DNA of 64,000 bases from Periplaneta americana. Its lineage: Eukaryota > Arthropoda > Insecta > Blattodea > Blattidae. How positions within the stretch are numbered: the first letter of the stretch is position 1; each line of letters opens with the position of its first letter. The stretch covers positions 633,501 to 697,500 of the forward strand of contig NW_027185502.1 of the NCBI RefSeq assembly GCF_040183065.1, written 5' to 3'. Below, piece by piece: positions 22,930 through 33,654 of the stretch. The notes under the pieces are model-generated. The model saw only the letters and a list, made by a program, of their open reading frames with translations. It searched no databases and was not told the origin of the DNA. A program made the translations under genes and the position numbers.

Positions 22930-23125
22930 AAACTGAGCGACTTGGCTCAAACGGTAGTGTTTGAAACTAGTATTCGGAAGGCCCTGGGTTCAAATCCCGT
23001 GCTCAGTCAATCGTTTTTCATGGTTTCCCTCTGTAACGAAGGCACATGCCAGATTGGAAATTTACATAGGCCTGCCATGATTCATGATCTCCTTAATCAC
23101 TAATATAATCATTAAAACAAAATGT
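22930..23125 (+). mobile_element. tRNA-headed SINE
   Basis: The head at 22932-23008 has a perfect 7-bp acceptor pair (ACTGAGC / GCTCAGT), an A-box-like TTGGCTCAAACGG and a B box GGGTTCAAATCCC. Position 8 is G rather than the invariant T and the anticodon arm is poor, so it is not a functional tRNA. A SINE body follows with GGTTTCCCTCT, AGGCACATGCCAGATTGG and ATCTCCTTAATCACTAATAT. Confidence 0.7.
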
Positions 23126-23179
23126 AAATCAGTTACATGAACATAAGGCATCTATAACACACGACAATAAAAACAGACA

Positions 23180-24095
23180 CAGAACAAAAATCCACGAGCT
23201 ACTGATATAGCCAAACATCCTACACACGCGATATGACGAAATTAACACAGGAGTAAAACAGGATTCCGGCCTTTCCCACCTTCTGTTTATAATGCACAAG
23301 AACGAAATTCTTCAGGAATGGAGACAAATGCGACATGATCAGTTGCAGATAGACAGAAATTTAAAAATAGGTTCATTGATATTTGCAGTATTTGCAGATG
23401 ACCTGGTTTCAATAGCACCTACAGAAAATGATTTACAGTATTCAGTACATAATTTAAATATAATTGCAAAACAATATAACATGGAAATAAATACAGAAGA
23501 AAAGCAACAAAGTTATGGCCTTCTGGGAAAAATATTCTCTTCCACGTAAAATACGTTTAGAAGGCAAAATTTTAGAAAGACTTAATGATTTTACATATCT
23601 TGGCTATAAATTAATATTTGATATTGATTTGAATATGACCAAAATTGTAAAATGCTCCAAAACTATGGGAATAACCAATAGGGTAATGAAACCTTCCATG
23701 GCACAGGAAATCACTAGAATACGCCTTTAATGAACCTTGTGCTCTGATATAGCAGTGAGGCATGGGTATTAAGGCTGGTGGCTGAAAGCAGAATAACAGT
23801 AACTAAATGAGGCTTATGCGAAGAATAGCCTGATATACAAAATGGAACCATAAACGCAACGACGAAGTATGGAATAACTCGGTCTGGAATCAGTATTCCA
23901 TTTCATACAGAAATATCAGAGCTGGATGAGCCATTTGCGATGAATGAGATCCACAGAATGCGAAAAGCTATACTTCACTATCAGTCCCATAGGAAGAGAT
24001 CTCTGAGACGTCCCAAAGAGTTTAAGAGGAAATTCCTCTTTATTATGAGATCGTAATAGGCCATATGGCGTAATAGGCTAAATGTTTGGATGAAT

Positions 24096-24125
<30 letters not shown>
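23180..24125 (+). pseudogene. LINE fragment with (GAT)n tail, copy 1
   Basis: The plus strand reads SLIFAVFADDLVSIAPTEND (RT FADDLV motif, with an extra AVF insertion), INTEEKQQSYG, then in another frame LERLNDFTYLGYKL and IVKCSKTMGITNRVMKPSMA. Further decayed pieces of the C-terminus (KRSLRRPKEF-like) follow. It ends in a (GAT)n microsatellite at 24100-24125, a common LINE tail. Frameshifts and stops disable it. A second copy lies at 25670-26210 in the same position relative to the exon family, so the pair was duplicated together. Confidence 0.82.
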
Positions 24126-24127
<2 letters not shown>

Positions 24128-24610
24128 GTCAGGTAGTAGTGGTGTTTGGGAATGTTTCTTGTTGTACAGTAACTAAATGGAACAAAAGCATAGTATAGTT
24201 GTTTTGATTTTTCCACACCCACATTGCATATGCAAGGAATTTCCCGCCATCGGGTACAGTTAAGAGAAAAAAATATTATGTGATTACAAATAATTTAGAA
24301 TGTTTTCACAAAATATTCTAATTTGGGGCTTCATGCCACAAAAATCTAAAAATACGTTACATTGCATGCTCATTAGTGTATTATATACAAGATCGCCTGA
24401 AATATGCAAAAATAGTATGTACAATTAATTTGGAATATTCGTCATTACAATCGTTCAAAATGTGTATAAATTAATTTTGTATTACTTCCAAATGAACGGC
24501 AAAAATATGCAGTTGCATACGAATCCTTGTCCTATTAATAAGCCATTCATTGAAAGGCAGTGACTACATTGACACATGCTTAACGATCAAGTTTATTTTG
24601 CTTCTTGCAG
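24126..24610. repeat. Conserved upstream block of exon unit 1
   Basis: Closely similar to 26210-26664. Shared stretches include GGTGTTTGGGAATG, GTTGTTTTGATTTTTCCACA, CCCACATTGCATAT and AAGGAATTTCCCGCCA. It ends in a shared polypyrimidine acceptor. Conservation of this probable intron is from duplication and may include splicing signals. Confidence 0.6.
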
Positions 24611-24811
24611 AGATGAAGGAAGCCACGGACGACTATCGAAATATCCCCATCCTGAAGGCCATACCATCCATGCCAAATCTCATGGCAGCTCGCATGCCAG
24701 CACCATCATTGGAACACTTACCAGCAGAAGAAGAAGCTGAGGAAGGAATAACGAAGACTGGCTGCGGGTCCTTTTTAAGAAATGTATTTCGTAGACGTCG
24801 TCTTTTTAGGC
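24611..24811 (+). CDS. Symmetric (phase 1-1) exon, small copy 1
   Basis: Preceded by acceptor TTTTGCTTCTTGCAG and followed by donor GTAAGT (24812-24817). The exon is 201 bp. It starts with two bases of a split codon and ends with one, so both junctions are phase 1 and skipping or duplicating it keeps the frame. Translation: MKEATDDYRNIPILKAIPSM, PNLMAARMPAPSLEHLPAEE, EAEEGITKTGCGSFLRNVFR, RRRLFR. The order is a variable start, a Met-Pro-Ala seed, an acidic cluster (EEEAEE), one Cys and an Arg-rich tail. I do not recognise the protein. Reading through the donor gives a stop two codons later. The evidence for exon status is the shared phase and splice sites in three copies. Outer exons were not identified. 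Confidence 0.62.
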
Positions 24812-25034
24812 GTAAGTAAATATAAATTTTATGTCTCAGAGCCATTTTCAGATTGATTGCCCTCGGCGTCTTCCTTTGTTTCCCTCACCACTTGTTCACA
24901 GTGAAGCAATTCTGTTACAGTAATAGTACTTACATTATGTGCACTCCTTAAAGTCCTATTAATAAGCCATTCATTGAAAGGCAGTGAATACATTGACACA
25001 TGCTTAACGATCAAGTTTATTTTGCTTCTTGCAG

Positions 25035-25235
25035 AGGTGAAGGAAGCCACGGATGACTATCGAAATATCCCCATCCTGAAGGCCACACCATCCATGCCAA
25101 ATCTCATGGCAGCTCGCATGCCAGCACCATCATTGGAACACTTACCAGCAGAAGAAGAAGCTGAGGAAGGAATAACGAAGACTGGCTGCTGGTCCATTTT
25201 AAGAAGTGTATTTCGTAGACGTCGTCTTTTTAGGC
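25035..25235 (+). CDS. Symmetric (phase 1-1) exon, small copy 2
   Basis: Same 201-bp length, acceptor, donor (GTAAGT at 25236) and phase as copy 1. Differences are few: VKEATDD for MKEATDD, KATPSM for KAIPSM, and GCWSILRSVF for GCGSFLRNVF. The Cys, acidic cluster and Arg-rich end (RRRRLFR) are unchanged. The frame remains open, consistent with constraint or recent origin. It could be an alternative (mutually exclusive or tandem) exon of the same gene. Function unknown. Confidence 0.62.
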
Positions 25236-25376
25236 GTAAGTAAATATAAATTTTATGTCTCAGAGCCATTTTCAGATTGATTGCCCTCGGCGTCTTCCTT
25301 TGTTTCCCTCACCACTTGTTCACAGTGAAGCAATTCTGTTACAGTAATAGTACTTACATTATGTGCACTCCTTAAA

Positions 25377-25669
25377 GTTACCAACAATTAAAACTTTCAT
25401 TTTGTTTGGCGCTCTTTTTCTTTATGTGCTAAAAATATATCTGAATCTCACACTCGGTCCCTTCGTTTCATTCAATGTGGCGACAATTAAGCACGTGTGC
25501 TTGTAATTTTCATTTAATTCTTTCGTTTCCGAACAAGTACATCATGCTTAGAAATATTTGGAGCTGTATATTGTGAATTAATCATATTTGTATTGCTAAG
25601 GAACAGGAAAGGGATGTTCTGTCTTCTGTTCTTATTTTTTTCGCACTTTCGTCGCAACAAATCTCTCGT
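25377..25669. other. Downstream flank shared with the large exon; no gene
   Basis: 25370-25460 is homologous to 31800-31890 (CATTTTGTTTGGCG, TTTTTCTTTATGTGCTAAAA). 25475-25530 resembles 37120-37180 (CAATGTGGCGACAATTAAGC). No gene seen. Confidence 0.6.
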
Positions 25670-26210
25670 AAAATGTTTAGAAGGCAAAATTTTATAAAGA
25701 ATTAATGAGTTTACATATCTTGGTTAGAAATTAATATTTGATTTGAATATGAGCAAAATTGTAAAATACTCCAAAATTATGGGAATAATCAACAGGATAA
25801 TGCAACCTTCCATTTTACGCCTTTAATAAACCTTGTACACTGTTATGGTAGTGAGGCTTGAATATTAAGGCGGGTGGATGAAAGCAGAATAACAATAACG
25901 GAATTAGATTTATACGAAAAACAGCTTGCTGTACAAAATGGAACCACAAACACAACGACGAAGTATGAAAGAGCTTGATCTGGAATCAGTATTCCATTTC
26001 ATACAGAAATATCAACAATTGGAAGAGCCATTTGCGACGTATGAGATCCCACAAAATCCCGAAAGCTATACTTCACTACAAGTCTATGGGAAGAGATCTC
26101 TGGGACGACCCAAAAAGAGGGGGGAGGAATTCATCTTTATTGTGAGATCGTAATAGGCCACATGGCCTAATAGGCTATTTGTATAGCTGCTGATGATGAT
26201 GATTAATTCA
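25670..26210 (+). pseudogene. LINE fragment, copy 2
   Basis: Diverged copy of 23550-24125. It reads YGKRSLGRPKKRG and LDLESVFHFIQKYQQLEEPF in 25926-26153, with the same GAGATCGTAATAGGCCA end and a short GATGAT tail. More deleted than copy 1. Its position before the large exon mirrors copy 1 before the small exons. Confidence 0.8.
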
Positions 26211-26664
26211 GGTAGGTAGAGGTGTTTGGGAATGCTTCTTGTTGTGCAGTAACAAAAGCATAGTGTGGTTGTTTTGATTTTTCCACACCCACATTGCATA
26301 TTCAAGGAATTTCCCGCCACCGAGTACAGTTAAGATAAAAATATTATGTGATAAACAATTCAGAATAATTTTTTTACAAAATATGCGAATTTGGTGCTTT
26401 GTGCCACAAAATACTAAAAGTATTGCTTGCTCATTAGTCTATCATGTACAAGAACGCCTGAAATATGCAAAAATATGCACAATTAATTTGGAATATTCGT
26501 CATTACAGTAGTTCAAAATGTGTATAAAATGATTTTGTATGACTTCCAAATGGACAGTAAAACTATGTAATTGCATACGAATCGTGGCCGTATTAATGTT
26601 ATTCCTGAAAGCCAGTGAATGCAATGACACATGCTTAACGATCAAGTTTCTTTTTATGTTGCAG
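26211..26664. repeat. Conserved upstream block of the large-exon unit
   Basis: Homologue of 24150-24610 ending in acceptor CTTTTTATGTTGCAG (AG at 26663-26664). Relative to the small copies there is a one-base indel just before the AG. This shifts any reading frame upstream, while the frame downstream of the AG is preserved. That fits an intron/exon boundary here. Confidence 0.65.
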
Positions 26665-29600
26665 GGTTCTCGAAAGCCAGGCCAACTCCCATACCACCCA
26701 TACCACCTCCCACATCACCCATGCCAGCTCCCATATCAGATCCCATTGCCAGCTCCCATTCCAGATGTGCCATTGCTCCCATGCGAGATCCCATTCCAGA
26801 TTCCTTGCCAGCTTCCATACCACATCCCATATTAGCTGCCATGCAAGCTCCCACTGCTAGATCCCATGCTAGTCCCCATGTCACCGATGTTAGTTCGCAT
26901 GACAGCTTCAATGCCAGGTCCCTTACAAGGTCTCATGCGAGCTCCCATGCGAAATCCCTTGCCAGATGCCATGCCAGCACACCTGTGCCAGCTCCCATGT
27001 CAGATTCCTTGCAATCTCCCATGCGAGATCCAATGCAAGCACTTATTTCCGGCTCTCTTGTCAGTGATCCCAAGGTAGATCCCTTATCAGCTCCCACGTC
27101 AGATCCCATACCAGCTCCCATTGCCAGTTCCCATGCCAGCGATCCCCTGGCAGTTCCCATGCCTGATTCCATGCCACGTCCCATTACCAGCTCCCATGCC
27201 AGATATATTGCGAGGACCCATGCTAGATCCCTTGCAAGGTCTCATGCGAGCTCTCATGCCAGCGATTTCATGTCAGACACCATGCCAGCTCCCATGCCAG
27301 ACCCCCTGCCAGGTTCCATGCCAGCCCCCCTGCAAGTTGACATTCAAATTGTCATGCTATATGCCAGGATAAGTCCCTGTATAGGTGCCTTAGATGTAAT
27401 GCTAGGTCCCATGTCAGCTCCCATTCCAGCTGACATACCACCTGCCATGCTAACTGCCATGCCAGCTGACATGCCACCTGCCATACTAGGTGTCATGCTA
27501 GATAACATACCACCAACCATGCGGGATGCCATGCCAGCTGACATACCAGCCGCCGTTCTAGTTAACATGCAAGCCTCGATCCTAACTGCCGTGTCAGCTA
27601 CCATGCCAGCCCACATGCCAGTTCCCATGGCAGATCCCATGCCAGCTTTCATGTCAGATCCCACGCCAGCCCCCATGCCAGCTCCCATGCCGGCCCCCAT
27701 GCCAGCCACCCTGCCAGTTGACATTCAATTTGCCATGCTTCGTGCCAGGATAAGTGTCTGTATAGGTGCCTTAGATGTCATACGAGGTCCCATTCCAGCC
27801 CCCCTGCCACGTCCCATTCCAGCCACTCTGCCACTTGACATTCAATTTCCCATGCTTCGTGCCAGGATAAGTGACTGTATAAGTGCCTTGGGTGTCATGC
27901 GAGGTCCCATGCCAGCCCCCATACCGGATCCCTTAGCAACTCCCATGCAAGCCCACATGCCGGATCCCATGCCAGCCACCATGCCAGCCACCTGCTCCCA
28001 TGGCAGCCACCATGCCAGCCGCCATTCCAGCCCCCATGCCAGCTCCCATGCCAGCTGCAATGCCAGCCCCAATCCCACCGCTATGCCAGCTGCCATGTCA
28101 GCCACCATGCCAGCCCCCATGCCAGCCTCCATGCCAGGCCCCATCCTAACTGCCGTGCGAGCTGCCATGCCTGCTTTCATGGAAACCCCCCTGCCAGGTC
28201 CCATGCCAGCCACTCTGCCAGTTGACATTCAATTTGCCATGCTTCGTGCCAGGATAAGTGTCTGTATAGGTGCCTTAGATGTCATGCAAGGTCCCATGTC
28301 ATCTCCCATGCTAGCCCCCAGGCCGGATCCCTTGGCAGCTCCCATGCCACGCCACATGCCGGATCCCATGCCAGCCCCCGTCCCAGCTGCCATGCCAGCC
28401 GCCAGCTCCCATGGCAGCTATCATGCTAGCTGCCATGCCAACCCTCATTGGAGCCCCCATGCCAGCTCCAATCCCTCCCCCATGCCAGCTGCCATGCTAG
28501 CCCCCATGCCAGTTCCTATGCCAGCCCCCATGCCAGCCCCCCTGCCACGTCCCTTTCCAGCCACTCTGCCACTTGCCATTCAATTTGCCATGCTTCGTGC
28601 CAGGATAAGTGACTGTATAAGTGCCTTAGATGTCATGCGTGGTCCCATTCCAGCCCCCCTGCCACGTCCCATTCCAGCCACTCTGCCATTTGACATTCAA
28701 ATTGCCATGCTTCGTGCCAGGATAAGTGACTGTATAAGTGCCTTAGGTGTCATGGGAGGTCCCATGCCACGCCCCCTGCCAGGTCCCATGCCAGCTATCA
28801 TGCCAGATCCTATGCCAGGTCCCGCGCCAGCCCCTATGCCAGCTCACATACTAGCCCTCCTGACAGGTCCCATGCCAACCCCCATGCCAGCTGTCATGCC
28901 AACTCCCACACCATTCCCCATGCCAGCTCCAACGCCAGACCCCATGCCAGAACCCATGCCTGCCCCCATGCCAGGTCGCACGCGAGACCCCATGACAGCT
29001 CCCATGCGAGCTATCATGCCAGATCCCATGCCTGCCCCCATGCCAGCTCCCACGCCAGCCTCTATGCCAGGCCCCATACCAGCCAATCTGTCACTTGATA
29101 TTCAATTTGCCATGCTTCGTGCCAGGATACGTGCCTGTACAAGTGCCTTAGATGTCTTGCGAGGTCCCAAGCCAGCCCCCCTTACAGCTCCCATGCCAGC
29201 CCCCCTGCCAGCTCCCATGCCAGCCCCAATGGCAGCACCCCTGCCAAGACCCATGCCAGCCCACCTGATAAGTCCCATGCCAGGCACCCTACCAGTTGAC
29301 ATTCAATTTGCCATGCTTCGTGCCAGGATACGTGCATGTATAGGTGCCTTAGATATCATGCTAGGTCCCATATCAGCTCCCATTCCAGCTAACATGCCAG
29401 CCCCCATTCAAGCTCCTATGTCAGGTCCCATGCCAGATAACAAACCACCAGCAAAGCTGGATGCCATGCCAGTTCACATACCAGCTGCCGTTCTAGTTAA
29501 CATGCCAGCCTCGATCCTAGCTGCCGTGCCAGCTTCCACGCCAGGTCCCATGGCAGATCCCATGCTAGCCGCTATGCCAGCTCTCATGCCAGATCCCATG

Positions 29601-31662
29601 CTAGCCACCATGCCAGCTCTCATGCCATATCGCATGCTACCCACCATGCCAGGTCTCATGCCAGATCCCATGCCTGCCCCCATGCCAGCTCCCACGCCAG
29701 CCTCTATGCCATCCCCCATGCCAGCCCCTATGCCAGCCAATCTGCCACTTGACATTCAATTTGCCATGCTTCGTTCCAGGATAAGTGCCTGTATAAGTGC
29801 CTTAGATGTAATGCGAGGTCCCAAGGCAGCCCCCCTTCCAGCTCCCATGCCAGCACCCCTGCCAGCTCCCATGCCAGCCCCCATGGCAACACCCCTGCCA
29901 AGACCCATGCCAGCCCACCTGGTAAGTCCCATGCCAGGCACCCTGCCAGTTGACATTCAATTTGCCATGCTTCGTGCCAGGGTACGTGCATGTAAAGTTG
30001 CCTTAGATATCATGCTAGGTCCCATATCAGCTCCCATTCCAGCTAACATGCCAGCCCCCATTCAAGCTCCTATGTCAGCTCCCATGTCAGATAACATACC
30101 GCCAGCAATGCTGGATGCCATGCCAGCTCCAGCTCACATACCAGCTGCCGTTCTAGTTAACATGCCTGCGTCGATCCTAACTGCCGTGCCAGCTTCCACG
30201 CCAGCTCCCATGCCAGCTCCCATGCCAGCTCCCACATCAGCCCCCATGCCAGCTCCCACGCCAGACCCCATGCCAGTTCTAATACCAGACCCCATGCCAG
30301 TTCCCATACTAGACCCCATGCCAGGTCGCACGCCAGACCTCATGCCAGCCCTCATATCAGTTCCCATGTCAGCTCCCATTGCAGGCCCCCTGCCAGGTCT
30401 CATGTCAGCCCCCCTGCCAATTGACATTCAAATTGTCATGCTTCGTGCGAGTATAAGTGCTTGTATAGCTGCCCTAGATGTCATGCGAGGTCCTATGCTA
30501 GCTCCCCTCCCAGCTCCCATGCCAGACCTTCTGCCAGTTGACATTCTAATTGCCTTGCTTCGTGATAGGGTAACTGCCTGTATAGGTGCCTTAGATGTCA
30601 TGCGAGGTCCCATGCCAGCTCCCATTCCATCCGTCATGCCAGCCCCCATGCCACCCTCCATGCCGGATCCTATGCCAGCTCCCATGCTTGCTCCCATTCC
30701 AACTCCCATGGCATCTCGCATACCAGCCCCCTTGTCAGCTCCTATGCTAGCTGCCATGCCAAGTACCATGCCAGCCTTCAGCTTCCATGCCATCCCCCAT
30801 GCCAGCTCTAATGCCAGCCCCCATGTCAGGTTTCATGCAATCCCCCATCTCACCCCCATGCCAACCCCTATTCCAGCTGTTATACCAGCCCCCATGCCAG
30901 CCCCCATGCTAGCTCCCATTCCAGCCCCCATGCCAGCCCCCACGCCAGCTCCCATGCCAGGCCCAATCTTAGCTGCCGTGCGAGCTGCCATGCCTGCTCT
31001 CATGCCAGCTCCCATGCCAGGCCCAATCCTAGCTGCCGTGCGAGCTGCAATGCCTGCTCTCATGTTACCCCCCACGCCAGCTCCCATGCCAGGCCCAATC
31101 TTAGCTTCTGTGCTAGCTGCCATGCCTGCTCTCATGCCAGCTCCCATGCCAGGCCCGATCCTAGCTGCCGTGCGAGCTGCCATGCCTGCTCTCATGCCAG
31201 CCCCCACGCCACCTTCCATGCCAGGCCCAAACCTACCTGCCGTGCGAGCTGCCATGCCTGCTCTCATGCCAGCCTCCACGCGAGCTCCCATGCCAGGCCC
31301 AATCCTAGCTGCCGTGCGAGCTGCCATGCCTGCTCTCATGTTACCCCCCACGCCAGCTCCCATGCCAGGCCCAATCCTAGCTGCCGTGCGAGCTGCCATG
31401 CCTGCTCTCATGCCAGCCCCCACGCCAGCTCCCATGCCAGGCCCAATCCTAGCTGCCGTGCGAGCTGCCTTGCCTGGTCTCATGCCAGTTCCCATATTAG
31501 CCCCCACACCAGCTGCCATGCCAGGCCCAATCCTAGCTGCCGTGCGAGCTGCCATGCCAGGCCATCTACCAGCAGAAGAAGAAGCTGAGGAAAGAAGAAT
31601 GATGGGTTGCCGCTGGCCCTCTTTAAGAAATGTATTTCGTGGGATTCGTCGTCTGTTTACCC
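26665..31662 (+). CDS. Giant symmetric exon: Met-Pro-Ala repeat protein with 12 Cys modules
   Basis: Exon of 4,998 bp (1,666 codons, divisible by 3), phase 1-1, acceptor AG at 26663-26664 and donor GTAAGT at 31663. The frame is open from 26631 to 31670 with no stop; the other plus frames are repeatedly closed, for example by TAA inside the modules. Content: degenerate MPAP-type tetrapeptide repeats (12-bp DNA unit) interrupted by 12 copies of a ~22-residue module like VDIQFAMLRARISACIGALD, each with one Cys. The core ATG/TTG positions are 27354, 27735, 27852, 28239, 28590, 28707, 29112, 29313, 29766, 29967, 30438 and 30555. From 30950 follow nine copies of PGPILAAVRAAMPALM. The end, HLPAEEEAEERRMMGCRWPS then LRNVFRGIRRLF, matches the small exons. 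No homologue is recognised; it could be a structural, secreted or low-complexity protein. Expression is untested. Confidence 0.62.
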
Positions 31663-31944
31663 GTAAGTAGTTACCAATTTTATGTCTTAAATGGCTATTT
31701 TCAGATAGATCACCCTCTGCTTGTTCCTACTTGTTCCCCTCACCACTTGTTTATAGTTAAGCAATTCTGTTAGAGTAATTTCACATTATGTGCAGTCCTT
31801 AATGTTACCAACTATTAAAACATGCATTTTGTTTGGCGGTCTTTTTCTTTATGTGCTAAAATATGTCTGAATCTCATGCTCCGTCCTTGTTTCCACCCAG
31901 TGCACAGTGATATTAATAATATATCAGGTCTACTAGCTTACCTT
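31663..31944. repeat. Downstream flank of the large exon
   Basis: Diverged homologue of 24812-24952 and 25236-25460 (CCCTCACCACTTGTT, AGCAATTCTGTTA, CATTATGTGCA). The duplicated unit therefore reaches to about 31890. Confidence 0.75.
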
Positions 31945-32049
31945 GGGACAGTGTTTCTCAACTGATGGCTCGCGTCCCCCTGGGTACAGTGAAGTGGTAG
32001 GCCCAGTTTTCTTTGTCCGTAATAAAGGCGCTTAATTTAACACTTTATA
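31945..32049. mobile_element. Possible hAT terminus
   Basis: CAGTGTTTCTCAACTGATGG at 31950 has the CAGTG.TTCTCAA form of many hAT (Charlie-like) ends. No matching right end found, so it may be a solo fragment. Confidence 0.4.
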
Positions 32050-33440
32050 TATTATCGGAAGTTAAGACACTAAAAATTGGTGTTTTAGGTTCCTAAAAAA
32101 GCTCTGAAAAATGGTATTTTAGGTTCCTAAAAAGGCACTAAAAATTGTATTCCAGACACCTAAAAGACACTAAAAATAAAAATTTAGGGAAAATTAACCA
32201 CTGAAAATTTATTCCACACACAATAATTAATTTGGGCTATTTCCTTGCTCGATGTTTTAATTAAATGCCAGTATTCGCTTTTTTGTTCTTTATGTAGGTA
32301 TACACAGCAAATTAACATAACACTGCATGACCACTTAAAAGAATTAGATAAGTGGTATTTGTCCTACAGAATGTTTAATTTAGTGTGCACTTATTCGTCT
32401 TCATGTTCATAATTTGAATGACAGTACACAACAAACAACTTCTCAAGATTAAAACACTTGCTCTTGTGACGTCTATTGGACAAAATCTGTTTATATGCCG
32501 AAAAGGATCTCTCAACATGCACTGAAGTGACTGGAACGTGCTTATACAGTACCGTCCTGGCTACATTAAACCCCTCAGGAAGCTCACCACTTAGAACTTT
32601 ATACACAGAATTAATGGTTTCATATCCAGGATTTCTTGAAAAAAAAAACTTTTTAGCTTCTCACATATTTGAGCAGCATACTTGCCAGGAGCTACACATA
32701 ATCTATCTTTGCATTCAATAACAGAGACGTGGATTCACAAAATGACAGACTGCTGGATTCCAGTTGTTGCATGGTATCTGCTACTAAAGTGAAATGCGCA
32801 TCGATATATGCTAAGTCTTCTTTAAGTCCTTTTTCTTGAAACACACATTGAGCTTCTTTGATTGACAGAGAATCATTCTCTGAAAATTCCTTAACAATTA
32901 GTGCTATTTGTTCAAAGTTATTCACATAGTATTTTACTTCTCTCAACGATGTCCCTCACTTCGTAACAATATGCTCAGGGGGCAGGGGAGTGTCAGATAA
33001 CTTCTCTCTGAATACAAAGATAATCCTAGACTGTAAGTAGATACGTCGTGTATGTTATGCAGGAGAAGGGTAGATAATAAAGTAAACCGTTATCTGAACT
33101 CAAGACAGTGACTGTCGGTATGAATGATGGGGCTAGTTAGGTAGAGGGTCTTAAGGATTCCATTACAAATCTTTGTATACTATAAGAACTATCAGTTTTT
33201 TTGTCAGTTTCATGGAAAAAAATAATAATGAGTGCTGTTAGCTATATATCCCTATACAGAAAAAGGAAAAAAGAACAAAAATAAAAACAAAAAAGGCACA
33301 AACTGTAAAAAAGGCAAATATATGCAATATAAAACTTCACCACAAGATTTAATTTTTCGTGATTCGTATACATAAATTAACAGCCTTAAAAAAACGTACA
33401 TTAAGAAAATAGGCATTTTCCTAAACTTCCGATCCCTAAT
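32050..33440 (-). pseudogene. hAT element with decayed transposase
   Basis: Minus-strand frames 32946-32692 and 32606-32391 encode the end of a hAT transposase. The second reads VPVTSVHVERSFSAYKQILS and NRRHKSKCFNLEKLFVVYC, the dimerisation domain of the group in which 'T.VDVERSFS.YK..LS.RR' is typical. Stops and a frame change lie between the pieces. ATCGGAAGTTAAGACAC at 32052 and the complement GATCGGAAGTTTAGGAAAAT at the right (about 33420) resemble inverted ends. Repeated TTTTAGGTTCCTAAAAA blocks at 32085-32135 are subterminal. Nothing upstream of the C-terminal part is recognised. Confidence 0.65.
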
Positions 33441-33654
33441 TATTAGTGTTCATTGAGTTAATATGTCCCTTATGTGTTAGAAACATTGTACGATTATGTC
33501 CATGACTGTTTAATAGTAACGTTTTAGTGGTTGTCAGATATTAAAGTAACTTCACTGTTTATTGTATTTATTATGGGGCACTTAATAAATAAGAAATCTA
33601 AGTGAGCACGCACACAATGCAGTTTTAGAAACACTTTAATAGGGTAAAGAATGT
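33441..33654. other. No gene recognised
   Basis: AT-rich flank between the hAT remnant and the RAG1/Transib-like pseudogene. Confidence 0.5.

Larger units (their letters stand above)
24529..25376 (+). repeat. Tandem duplication of a 424-bp unit
   Basis: Positions 24529-24952 and 24953-25376 are almost identical head-to-tail copies with exact period 424. Each contains an acceptor, the 201-bp exon, a donor and about 140 bp of downstream flank. Few differences imply a recent duplication. Confidence 0.93.

Noticed and set aside
22932..23008. Functional tRNA gene
   Set aside because: Good acceptor stem but position 8 is not T, the anticodon arm is poor, and SINE body sequence follows.
24550..24610. 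MKGSDYIDTCLTIKFILLLA as a start codon plus signal peptide
   Set aside because: The same segment in the large copy is shifted by a one-base indel just before the shared AG, while the frame after the AG is conserved. It is better read as intron.
26654..31555. Minus-strand MGAGMGAGMG-type open frames inside the large exon
   Set aside because: GGCATG/CATGCC is near-palindromic, so the sense repeat mirrors into Met-Gly-Ala on the other strand. These frames are broken up, whereas the plus frame is continuous.
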